NCBI GenBank assembly: GCA_964426815.1
Contig: CAYRRZ010000037.1
Span: 1-7,604 of the forward strand
DNA from: JADZEJ01 sp964426815
GTDB lineage: Bacteria; Patescibacteriota; Patescibacteriia; 2-12-FULL-60-25
Direction: 5' to 3'
Length of the DNA: 7,604 bases
Below the pieces are notes generated by a model. It was not told the DNA's origin, did no database searches, and saw only the letters and a list, made by a program, of their open reading frames with translations. Shown piece after piece: positions 1-5,414 of this stretch. A program made the translations under genes and the position numbers. Each line of letters starts with the position of its first letter. The first letter of the stretch is position 1.

Positions 1-40
1 TTCGCAAGTAGCACTTTGACCCTCGGTCACTCAGCTCCCT

Positions 41-90
41 GAGCCTCGTTCAGCTCGACACATGTCGAACTGAACGAGGCTCTCTTTTTT
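41..90 (+). terminator. Strong intrinsic terminator of a plus-strand gene lying left of the window
   Basis: A perfect 13-bp stem pairs 41-53 (GAGCCTCGTTCAG) with 70-82. An inner CGAC/GTCG stem follows one mismatch, and TCTTTTTT follows the 3' arm. The T-run is on the plus strand, so it ends a rightward transcript from outside the window. In positions 1-42, one plus frame is open to a TGA at 40-42 and another stops at 17-19, so the last codons of that gene may be here, but I cannot choose a frame. Its stem sequence resembles the neighbouring pnp terminator. Confidence 0.85.
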
Positions 91-96
91 ACCAAT

Positions 97-124
97 AAAA
101 AACGAGCCTCTCAGCTCGTTTTTC
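97..124 (-). terminator. Terminator after pnp, usable in both directions
   Basis: AACGAGC (101-107) pairs with GCTCGTT (114-120) around a 6-nt loop. On the minus strand the hairpin is followed by TTTTTT, about 20 nt after the pnp stop codon, so it ends the pnp transcript. On the plus strand the same hairpin is followed by TTTTTCTTTTT, so it can also back up the plus-strand terminator at 41-90. This is a compact convergent gene boundary. Confidence 0.85.
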
Positions 125-138
125 TTTTTGTTTATTTC

Positions 139-2463
139 TTACGGAAGATCGAATGGTTTCGGTTCGCTCACGATTTCTCCACTGGCATTTGTTAGTGGTC
201 TTGGCGTGCGATCCGCATTGTCGCTCTTTCCACCAAAGGATGGGCGAGGTCCGCTTGGACGTGGTCCGCGATCGCTACCACCTCCACCTGGAGCGCGGCG
301 CAAAGGCTGCTTGTCCTTATCGGATTCCACATATCCTGGGGCTGCGCGCTTCATGGATAAGTTCACGCGACCCTGTGAATCAATTTCATACACCTTCACC
401 GTCACGATATCCCCAACTTTAACCACATCTGTGACTTTACCCACACGCTGTGCCGCCATTTCAGAAATGTGAACCAAGCCTTCTTGCTTTGGACCAATTT
501 CCACAAAAGCACCAAATTCCATGAGACGCGTCACGGGACCCGTAAACAATTCACCGACCGCAATTTCGCGCGTGAGCTGCTTGACCCAATCAACGGCTTT
601 CTTCATGCCTTCTGGATTAACCGAGGTAATCATCACCAAACCATCATCTTCAATATCAATTTGCACATTACACACGGCGATAATTTCATTGATCATCTTG
701 CCGCCTGGACCAATCACATCGCGAATCTTATCTGGATTGATGCGAAGGGTTTCAATCCGAGGAGCCCACTTGGACAACTCCGGACGTGGAGCTGAGATCA
801 CCGACTCGATCGAAGCCAAGACTTTTAAGCGGGCTTCATACGCCATCTTCAAGGTCTCGCGCATCACTTTGTGCGGAATGCCATGCGTCTTGGTATCCAT
901 CTGAATCGCGGTGATACCCGCGCGTGTACCAGCCACCTTAAAGTCCATTCCACCGGCGCCATCTTCCAAATCTTGTAAGTCGGTAATCACCTGATAACGA
1001 CCAGCTTTTTCATCGCTCGCCATACCCATGGCGATACCGGCAACTGGAGCCGAAATCGGCACGCCGGCATCCATGAGGGACAAAGTTGATCCACAGGTTG
1101 CACCCATTGAGGATGAACCATTCGAACCCAAGACTTCACTCACCGCACGAATCGTATAAGGGAAGTTTTCCTTAGTAGGAAGCACTGGCATGAGCGCACG
1201 TTCTGCGAGAGCACCATGACCAATTTCACGACGACCTGGTCCGCGATTGCCCTTGGTTTCACCCACGGAATAGCTCGGAAAATTGTAGTGATGGAAATAG
1301 CGCTTCTTGATCTGATATTCCATCGTGTCCAAAGTCTGTTCCATGCCCGGCGAACCAAGAGTCACGCTGGTGAGCACCTGGGTTGAACCGCGCATAAACA
1401 AACCGGAGCCATGCGTACGTGGCAAAATTCCGACCATGCTTTGCAAGTCGCGAATTTCATCCAACGCACGACCATCGGCGCGCTTGCCCTGATCCAAAAT
1501 CAACTTGGTAATTTCGCCTTCAACAAAATCTTCCAAGATTTCGAGCGCCTTTTTGCGATCATCCTTGGAAACTTGTTGCGCTTCAAGTTCTTTGTCAGCC
1601 GCTTCCTTTAATTTCTTCACGGCTTGTTTGCGATCATCCTTGCTCTTCAATGGCTCCGCAAACAAAATCGAAGGGGAGAGTTTGGTCAAAATTTCCTTTG
1701 CCTTGGCATGCAAAGCAGCGCGATTTTCTTTTTCCACTTTCTCTTCATCCGTCTTTGGCGTCATCATGTCGAGCTTGGTCTTGCCAACGGCTGCGCGCAC
1801 TTTTTCGATGAGCTCGATGACAGGCTTCATTTGTTCATGAGCCCATTCAATTGCTTGAGCCATGTCTTCTTCGCTGACCTGTTTGGCGCCAGCTTCAAGC
1901 ATGACGGTTTTGCCATTCACACCAGCCACCACCAAATCCATTTCACCTTCATCCGTCAAAATATAGCTTGGATTCAAAATCCACTGACCATCCTTGCGAC
2001 CAATGCGGCAAGCAGCCAAAGGACCATCCCAAGGAATATCACTCATGCCTAAAGCACAAGCTGCACCAATCAAACCCGTAATATCCGCATCATTTTCTTG
2101 ATCATGCGAAAACACGGTTGCAACCACCGCAATTTCATTTCGAATCTTTTCATTAAACAGTGGGCGAATCGCACGATCAATCAAGCGACCGCTGAGCACC
2201 GCTTCATCCGTTGGACGACCTTCGCGCTTAATAAAGCGTGAGCCCTTGATACGACCAGCGGCATACATGCGTTCCTCAAAATCAACCGATAAAGGAAAGA
2301 AATCCATGCCTTCACGCACGCCACCCATGGTAGCGGTACATAAAACCACCGTATCTCCGTAGCGCACCGTACACGAACCATTTGCCTGTTGGGCGAGAAG
2401 TCCCGTCCCAATAGTGAGCATGCGCCCACCCCATTCAATCGAAAACTCTTGTTGTGTTTTCAT
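139..2463 (-). CDS. pnp: Polyribonucleotide nucleotidyltransferase (PNPase)
   Basis: PNPase is a phosphate-dependent 3'-to-5' exoribonuclease of RNA decay that can also add tails using NDPs; it works as a cytoplasmic trimer. At 774 aa all family domains are visible: a first RNase PH-like domain (about 10-145), a helical linker (about 150-325), the catalytic second RNase PH-like domain (about 326-550), a KH domain with the GPGG loop at 585-588, and an S1 domain (about 638-705). Family signatures include RGSTQ (358-362), RREIGHG (411-417) and GSNGSSSMGA (446-455). By alignment from memory with the E. coli enzyme, the metal/catalytic residues are D501, D507 and K509 (MDFKVAG). A Gly/Pro/Arg-rich tail of about 60 residues makes it longer than the usual 700-715 aa. 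The ATG is chosen because the N-terminus matches the family. The nearest Shine-Dalgarno-like AAGGAA lies about 13 nt upstream, rather far. It lies 133 nt downstream of the NYN gene, with a structured spacer between. Confidence 0.97.
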   Translation of the reverse strand: MKTQQEFSIEWGGRMLTIGTGLLAQQANGSCTVRYGDTVVLCTATMGGVREGMDFFPLSVDFEERMYAAGRIKGSRFIKREGRPTDEAVLSGRLIDRAIRPLFNEKIRNEIAVVATVFSHDQENDADITGLIGAACALGMSDIPWDGPLAACRIGRKDGQWILNPSYILTDEGEMDLVVAGVNGKTVMLEAGAKQVSEEDMAQAIEWAHEQMKPVIELIEKVRAAVGKTKLDMMTPKTDEEKVEKENRAALHAKAKEILTKLSPSILFAEPLKSKDDRKQAVKKLKEAADKELEAQQVSKDDRKKALEILEDFVEGEITKLILDQGKRADGRALDEIRDLQSMVGILPRTHGSGLFMRGSTQVLTSVTLGSPGMEQTLDTMEYQIKKRYFHHYNFPSYSVGETKGNRGPGRREIGHGALAERALMPVLPTKENFPYTIRAVSEVLGSNGSSSMGATCGSTLSLMDAGVPISAPVAGIAMGMASDEKAGRYQVITDLQDLEDGAGGMDFKVAGTRAGITAIQMDTKTHGIPHKVMRETLKMAYEARLKVLASIESVISAPRPELSKWAPRIETLRINPDKIRDVIGPGGKMINEIIAVCNVQIDIEDDGLVMITSVNPEGMKKAVDWVKQLTREIAVGELFTGPVTRLMEFGAFVEIGPKQEGLVHISEMAAQRVGKVTDVVKVGDIVTVKVYEIDSQGRVNLSMKRAAPGYVESDKDKQPLRRAPGGGGSDRGPRPSGPRPSFGGKSDNADRTPRPLTNASGEIVSEPKPFDLP

Positions 2464-2506
2464 ACGTTAAAATAAATTCCTTAGAGTGGAATGCCAGAAA
2501 TGCGTA

Positions 2507-2587
2507 CCAAGACCTAATCCGCTCGGCGGATCGATGTCTTGGCGCGATTCCCGTCCCGCAATTCTCATGTCTGAGAAGTGGGGGACG
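2507..2587 (-). promoter_or_regulatory. Structured pnp leader: two composite stem-loops
   Basis: The spacer between the NYN stop and pnp contains two strong inverted repeats. The upstream one (on the minus strand) pairs 2582-2587 with 2552-2557 (CGTCCC/GGGACG), then after a 4x4 internal loop pairs 2572-2577 with 2562-2567 (TTCTCA/TGAGAA, 4-nt loop). The second pairs 2536-2542 with 2507-2513 (CCAAGAC/GTCTTGG), then 2526-2531 with 2517-2522 (ATCCGC/GCGGAT, 3-nt loop). Neither is followed by a T-run, so they are not terminators. In E. coli, pnp is autoregulated through an RNase III-cut leader stem; a similar role here is inference. Confidence 0.6.
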
Positions 2588-2596
2588 AGAGATGAC

Positions 2597-3346
2597 TTAA
2601 AAAGTCACCCGAATTGGTCTCGTTCCGGCTTCGCTATCCTCACCTAAATCAATACCATCATTCTGAGTTTCTGCCTTTGGCGCATCAACTTCTTTGCGTG
2701 GACGACCGCGTCCTTTTTTGGGAGAAGTTGGCACCGACTCAGGACCGAGTCCGGCGAGTTCTTCAAACGAAGGCATGCTCGCTTTTTCTATATCTGTCGC
2801 CACTCCATTCGCCGCCTTTGGTGCAAATGGCTGACGATACATGCGGTGAGCCCCAATCAAACATTCTTTTCCTTCCGAAGAAATGTCATAAAAACGATCC
2901 GCCACCGCGCGCAATTGTGCATTGGTCGATTCGGCAAAAGCCACCACTTCAACAATCACCCCACGACCATGGAGATATTCAACCAAAGGCACAAAGTCGC
3001 CATCACCTGTGAGGAGCACGAGCACATCAACTTTTTCGGCTAACTTAACCGCATCAACTGCCATACCCACATCCCAGTCTGCCTTTTTGGCCCCAGAATG
3101 AAATTCCTGCACATCTTTCACTTTCAATTCGATCCCAGCTCCGGTCAAAGCATCAAAAAAAGCTTGCTCATCACCGGTTTTTGACTTAGCAACATAGGCA
3201 ATCGCCCGAATAATCGGCCGATGATCTGCCACCATATCCACCACCTTGGCAAAAGCTAAACGTGCGCCATGAATATGTTTGGCGCTGTGATACATGTTTT
3301 GTGTGTCGATAAGAAAGGCGACACGTTGATCTATCCGAGTAAACAT
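2597..3346 (-). CDS. NYN-domain (LabA/DUF88-like) putative ribonuclease with AT-hook-like tail
   Basis: The first 160 residues match the NYN (PIN-like) fold, known for metal-dependent RNases. Visible motifs are FLIDTQN (11-17, acidic D14 and N17), KKADWDVGMAVDAV (87-100, D90 and D92) and LLTGDGDF (111-118, D115 and D117), which together form the expected acidic pocket. About 90 C-terminal residues are low-complexity. They include GRGRPRK (212-218), which resembles an AT-hook or basic nucleic-acid-binding motif, and end in an acidic stretch. The 249-aa length is typical of NYN proteins with a short tail. The ATG has AAGG 7 nt upstream, and a near-consensus promoter lies just above it. It is the upstream gene of pnp, so a role in RNA processing or decay is plausible but inferred. 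The nuclease substrate is unknown. Confidence 0.88.
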   Translation of the reverse strand: MFTRIDQRVAFLIDTQNMYHSAKHIHGARLAFAKVVDMVADHRPIIRAIAYVAKSKTGDEQAFFDALTGAGIELKVKDVQEFHSGAKKADWDVGMAVDAVKLAEKVDVLVLLTGDGDFVPLVEYLHGRGVIVEVVAFAESTNAQLRAVADRFYDISSEGKECLIGAHRMYRQPFAPKAANGVATDIEKASMPSFEELAGLGPESVPTSPKKGRGRPRKEVDAPKAETQNDGIDLGEDSEAGTRPIRVTF

Positions 3347-3399
3347 AGAAAAGCCTTATTACAGGCAAAATAACAATAAAAAAGAAGAATGATGGGCTT

Positions 3400-3428
3400 A
3401 ATATAGCAAAAAAATGGCCTTTTGTCAA
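3400..3428 (-). promoter_or_regulatory. Sigma70-type promoter for the NYN gene (and perhaps pnp)
   Basis: On the minus strand TTGACA (3428-3423), a 17-nt spacer and TATATT (3405-3400) make a near-perfect housekeeping promoter. Transcription would start about 50 nt before the NYN ATG. The short leader holds a weak GCCT/AGGC hairpin near the Shine-Dalgarno. No separate convincing promoter was found in front of pnp, so this one may drive both genes. Confidence 0.8.
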
Positions 3429-3452
3429 CCAAAACCCAATATCAGGCTCACC

Positions 3453-3481
3453 TTGACAAAAACCTATTTTTCAGGTATACA
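3453..3481 (+). promoter_or_regulatory. Sigma70-type promoter for the orphan plus-strand gene
   Basis: TTGACA (3453-3458), a 17-nt spacer and TATACA (3476-3481) match the consensus closely. The start site would be near 3488, leaving a leader of about 88 nt before the ATG at 3576. Its -35 box is 24 bp from the -35 box of the NYN promoter on the other strand; the two form an inverted repeat, TTTGTCAA/TTGACAAA. Confidence 0.8.
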
Positions 3482-3512
3482 AAGGAGTTAATAAATCGAT
3501 GTTCTGGTCAGA

Positions 3513-3556
3513 AATATCGCTCAACCAACGATATTCCTGCCCATAACACCGGCAGG
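3513..3556 (+). promoter_or_regulatory. Tandem hairpins in the mRNA leader of the orphan gene
   Basis: AATATCG (3513-3519) pairs with CGATATT (3529-3535). Immediately next, CCTGCC (3536-3541) pairs with GGCAGG (3551-3556). The second 3' arm overlaps the purine stretch AGGAG (3554-3558), so folding could hide a ribosome-binding element. Two abutting stems with 9-nt loops, placed between a promoter and a start codon, look like a cis-regulatory leader. No known riboswitch consensus was recognised. Confidence 0.5.
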
Positions 3557-3575
3557 AGAAAGCAAGGTTTGTCCC

Positions 3576-4043
3576 ATGCCTACCAGGGTAACTCTCGGAG
3601 TAAACCATGTCCGCATCATTCGTCCGGGTCAGCACCAGCTCAACCTTGAGCGCGAACTTAAGGTTTTGTTTCTAAGCGATTACAAGGTGTGTCAGGAATA
3701 TATCGACCCGGTCACGGTTCTGAGCCGGAGTACGGGTTTGAGACATGACGCTAAGTATAAGACGGTGAGCTTTGCGCTTGGTCTTATGGATGCCGGTTTT
3801 GAGGTCGAGCTTCAGTATCAAGGAAAACCCCCAGAGCTCTTCCCACGTCCGTTGAGGTTCGTTTACTCGTATTACTTGATTGGCCTAGCCTGGGCTAACA
3901 ACGCTCTTGATCAACTCTTGTTGCTTTTTCAGGGATTTGTCCGCCACGAGGATCGTCATCTAGTCTGGGAGGCTACCGGTAAGTACTACTACTCGCATCC
4001 TTCTCGCATCCGTACCGAACCGCTTCGCCTTATCATCGCCTGA
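3576..4043 (+). CDS. Orphan 155-aa protein of unknown function
   Basis: I do not recognise this protein. It is supported as a gene by a near-consensus promoter 95 nt upstream, a complete frame ending in TGA, and protein-like composition. It is probably soluble: a basic N-terminus (1-28), a short hydrophobic strand KVLFLSDY (29-36), an alternating segment VSFALGLMDAGFEVELQY (64-81), then an aromatic and leucine-rich stretch, FVYSYYLIGLAWANN (95-109) and LDQLLLLFQGF (111-121). That stretch could be a buried helix pair or a weak membrane segment. The C-terminus is basic. The ATG at 3576 has AAGG 8 nt upstream; the stronger AGGAG is 17 nt away and lies in a hairpin. An internal start near residue 29 cannot be excluded. 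It is the only plus-strand gene in the window. Confidence 0.6.
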   Translation: MPTRVTLGVNHVRIIRPGQHQLNLERELKVLFLSDYKVCQEYIDPVTVLSRSTGLRHDAKYKTVSFALGLMDAGFEVELQYQGKPPELFPRPLRFVYSYYLIGLAWANNALDQLLLLFQGFVRHEDRHLVWEATGKYYYSHPSRIRTEPLRLIIA

Positions 4044-4073
4044 TTTGTCCCTTCTCTTTATCTTCTCTCTTTG

Positions 4074-4190
4074 AAGAATCGCATGACATGGTCATCGCAT
4101 TCTTTCACAAAAGCATTTCATCTTGTTTTCAATCTTTGAAAGACAATTGAAATGCCTATTCCCGAGCCACCCTGAAGGGTTCAGGAATAG
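4074..4190 (+). other. Three consecutive stem-loops downstream of the orphan gene
   Basis: Hairpin 1 pairs AAGAAT (4074-4079) with ATTCTT (4099-4104) and, after a 3x3 internal loop, ATGAC with GTCAT. Hairpin 2 pairs GCATTTCA (4113-4120) with TGAAATGC (4148-4155), and continues inward through TTGT/ACAA and TTTCAA/TTGAAA with small bulges, to about 18 bp in total. Hairpin 3 starts at the next base: CTATTCC (4156-4162) pairs with GGAATAG (4184-4190), with an ACCC-TGAA-GGGT tip. None has a T-run on the plus strand. This may be a structured 3' UTR or a small RNA; no open frame explains it. Confidence 0.45.
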
Positions 4191-4210
4191 AAACGAAAAT
4201 CTTCAGCCAA

Positions 4211-4243
4211 CAAAAAAGCCCGTCGTACAAACGAACGAACGGG
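4211..4243 (-). terminator. Intrinsic terminator, minus strand
   Basis: On the minus strand CCCGT (4243-4239) pairs with ACGGG (4223-4219), and CGT pairs with ACG across a one-base bulge; TTTTTT (4217-4212) follows. It ends a leftward transcript, either that of the membrane-protein gene (stop at 4467) or a separate small RNA or gene in 4250-4440. Confidence 0.75.
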
Positions 4244-4249
4244 ACTTGA

Positions 4250-4440
4250 GAGCTAACTTTAGCTTTACTGCCTTGCGCATTCGCCGAAGCTCAACTTCCT
4301 CCTTCGGAGCACCGCTGATGATTTCAGCGGTTTATTCTCTGGATTCACGAGCAGACGCATCGGCTTGTCCCGATATCCTCCCGTATCACTCACAGCAACC
4401 ACGAATGTTTTAGGATCTACGAGAGGCGCCTCTCATTCTC
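4250..4440 (-). other. Hairpin-rich tract ending at a terminator: candidate small RNA or decayed small gene
   Basis: Read on the minus strand, this 190-nt tract holds a perfect 14-bp palindrome GAGAGGCGCCTCTC (4421-4434), then stems ATCGG/CCGAT (4374-4359), CCGCTGA/TCAGCGG (4330-4312), CCGAAG/CTTCGG (4307-4284) and AGCTAA/TTAGCT (4264-4251), and then the terminator. One minus frame is open for 55 codons (4432-4265) and reads protein-like (TFVVAVSDTGGYRDKPMRLL), but it lacks a start with a good ribosome-binding site. An 8-codon ATG frame (4436-4410, MRGASRRS) runs into it in a +1 relation. So it may be a noncoding RNA, a frameshifted small gene, or the 3' UTR of the membrane-protein mRNA. tmRNA and RNase P hallmarks were not seen. 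Confidence 0.35.
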
Positions 4441-4466
4441 GTTCGGCTTTGATTGCGACGAGTATT

Positions 4467-4829
4467 CTACGCTTGCCAACATCTACGCATATCAACAAAT
4501 GCCGCGAGTATTAGCAAAACGAGGCAGAGCTCAAGAATTCCACCACCCAATAGCCATACTGTTCGGCTCAAAAAAATTGAGGTACTCATCAATACCACTG
4601 CACCCACGAGCAGTACAGCTTCAGCAGCACGCAAAGCGTAGTGTGGATCGTCAGGACTCTCTTCTCTGATGAAGAGTTCCCAAATAAACAAGAGGCTAAC
4701 TACACCGATGGTCATCCATCGTGTGGAGTTCAAGCCAGCCAACATTGCTCGATGCATAAGCGATACCGATACAATGCTGCTCAAATAAGTTATTCCATTG
4801 AGAATGCACGCCAAATAACTTTCTTTCAT
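4467..4829 (-). CDS. Small four-helix integral membrane protein, unknown function
   Basis: The 120-aa product has four hydrophobic segments (about 5-27, 37-55, 69-88 and 90-112). The one long polar loop is acidic, RREESPDDPH-like, around residues 55-63, and the C-terminus is basic (MRRCWQA). No signal-peptide cleavage pattern and no known family were recognised. The start is well supported: AAGGAG lies 7 nt before the ATG, and a promoter with TTGACA sits about 60 nt upstream. It lies downstream of the rpsO terminator, so it is its own transcription unit. The transcript probably runs on to the terminator at 4211-4243, giving a 3' UTR of more than 200 nt unless another gene or RNA lies there. 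Confidence 0.75.
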   Translation of the reverse strand: MKESYLACILNGITYLSSIVSVSLMHRAMLAGLNSTRWMTIGVVSLLFIWELFIREESPDDPHYALRAAEAVLLVGAVVLMSTSIFLSRTVWLLGGGILELCLVLLILAAFVDMRRCWQA

Positions 4830-4836
4830 GCGCGAT

Positions 4837-4842
4837 CTCCTT
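4837..4842 (-). promoter_or_regulatory. Shine-Dalgarno of the membrane-protein gene
   Basis: AAGGAG on the minus strand with a 7-nt spacer to the ATG at 4829. It decides the start codon of the membrane-protein gene. Confidence 0.8.
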
Positions 4843-4864
4843 TTCCTTGGAAAGTGCCGCTTCT

Positions 4865-4893
4865 TTTCTAGTCCGAATAAGCGATATTGTCAA
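4865..4893 (-). promoter_or_regulatory. Sigma70-type promoter for the membrane-protein gene
   Basis: TTGACA (4893-4888), a 17-nt spacer and TAGAAA (4870-4865) on the minus strand. It begins just past the T-run of the rpsO terminator, giving a leader of about 28 nt before the ATG at 4829. Confidence 0.7.
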
Positions 4894-4904
4894 TCCCGCG
4901 ATAC

Positions 4905-4934
4905 AAAAAACCCTCTTCTGTAAAGAGGGTTTTT
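4905..4934 (-). terminator. Bidirectional terminator after rpsO
   Basis: CCCTCTT (4911-4917) pairs with AAGAGGG (4923-4929) around a 5-nt loop. The stem is flanked by six A on the left and five T on the right, so it works as an intrinsic terminator on either strand. On the minus strand it lies a few bases beyond the rpsO stop codon. Confidence 0.88.
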
Positions 4935-4939
4935 GGTTT

Positions 4940-5200
4940 TTACACCTTCAATTTTGCCATGAGTTCGTCGTATCCCTTTGCGTCTTCGCGCTTAAGATAC
5001 TTCATGAGGCGGCGGCGTTCACCAACCTTTTTGATCAAACCGCGGCGAGAAGAGAAGTCCTTTTTGTGTGTGCGCAAGTGATCCGTCAAATCCTTGATTT
5101 CTTCGGTGAGAAGAGCAATCTGAACTTGAGGAGAACCAGTATCGGTTGCATGAACCTTATACTTTTCTATAACACGCTTTTTCTTGTTTGGATCCAACAT
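4940..5200 (-). CDS. rpsO: 30S ribosomal protein S15 (uS15)
   Basis: uS15 is a primary 16S rRNA-binding protein that organises the central domain of the small subunit and contributes to bridges with the 50S. The 86-aa product has the full family signature: TDTGSPQVQIALLTEEI (about 19-35), the central HLRTHKKDFSSRRGLIKKV with the rRNA-contacting H-K-K-D-x-x-S-R-R-G core, and RRRLMKYLKREDAKGYDEL near the end. The ATG at 5200 is preferred because the protein then begins MLDPNKKKRVIEKY, the usual S15 start. A TTG at 5227 would add nine residues not expected in the family. No Shine-Dalgarno is visible before the ATG, which is unusual for a highly expressed gene and points to its leader structure. 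It forms its own unit, with terminators before and after. Confidence 0.96.
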   Translation of the reverse strand: MLDPNKKKRVIEKYKVHATDTGSPQVQIALLTEEIKDLTDHLRTHKKDFSSRRGLIKKVGERRRLMKYLKREDAKGYDELMAKLKV

Positions 5201-5214
5201 GTGTTTGTCAGTAC

Positions 5215-5266
5215 CGATCGCCCACAAATCATCTAGGCAAGGCCAAAATGTCTTTCTGGACGATCG
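5215..5266 (-). promoter_or_regulatory. Stem-loop in the rpsO leader, candidate S15 autoregulatory element
   Basis: On the minus strand CGATCGTCC (5266-5258) can pair with GGGCGATCG (5223-5215) over 9 bp with one G-U, enclosing about 34 nt. The 3' arm ends 14 nt before the rpsO ATG. S15 is known to repress its own translation in several bacteria by binding differently shaped leader structures, and rpsO here lacks a visible Shine-Dalgarno. That this stem is the S15 target is inference. Confidence 0.4.
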
Positions 5267-5313
5267 ATTCCGGATACGCGTCTCATTAAGCCGAAGCCAA
5301 ACGGACGTAATAA

Positions 5314-5342
5314 ATAAGAATCGAACAACGGAAAGCTATCAA
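5314..5342 (-). promoter_or_regulatory. Possible rpsO promoter
   Basis: TTGATA (5342-5337), a 17-nt spacer and TCTTAT (5319-5314) on the minus strand match the consensus moderately (5/6 and 4/6). The position fits a leader of about 105 nt. The stretch 5201-5380 holds no gene; apart from this and the leader stem it has small repeats AAAATC/GATTTT and TTGGC/GCCAA just after the upstream terminator. Confidence 0.35.
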
Positions 5343-5380
5343 AAATCAGAGATTTTGGCAAGGGCTAGCCAAAAACAAAC

Positions 5381-5405
5381 AAAAAACCCACCAAGGAAAG
5401 GTGGG
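5381..5405 (-). terminator. Terminator after the histidine-phosphatase gene
   Basis: On the minus strand CCCACC (5405-5400) pairs with GGTGGG (5392-5387) over a 7-nt loop, followed by TTTTTT (5386-5381) and more T-rich sequence. It lies about 10 nt after the stop codon. Confidence 0.85.
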
Positions 5406-5414
5406 GAATCTCGC

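Noticed and set aside
128..2052. Several open frames on the plus strand (and extra minus frames) inside pnp
   Set aside because: They are antisense or out-of-frame shadows of a clearly conserved PNPase gene, with no promoter or ribosome-binding site of their own.
2614..3043. Plus-strand open frames of 132 and 65 codons opposite the NYN gene
   Set aside because: Low-complexity, His/Pro-rich shadows of the NYN coding strand; the NYN motifs are intact on the other strand.
3499..3546. 15-codon upstream frame (MFWSEISLNQRYSCP) in the leader of the orphan gene, with AAAGGAG before it
   Set aside because: AAAGGAG (3481-3487) overlaps the -10 box and would lie at or before the transcription start, so it is probably not in the mRNA; the frame also runs through both leader hairpins.
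4211..4440. tmRNA or RNase P RNA on the minus strand
   Set aside because: No tRNA-like 3' end, no T-arm GGTTCRA, no tag reading frame ending in ALAA-like residues, and no RNase P GAGGAAAGTCC core; the length is also too short.
4123..4641. Plus-strand open frames of 96 and 62 codons
   Set aside because: They run through the stem-loops, the minus-strand terminator and the antisense of the membrane-protein gene, and have no ribosome-binding site or protein-like composition.
5201..5227. Longer rpsO starting at TTG 5227
   Set aside because: Adds nine residues (MWAIGTDKH) not expected in S15, and no ribosome-binding site supports it.
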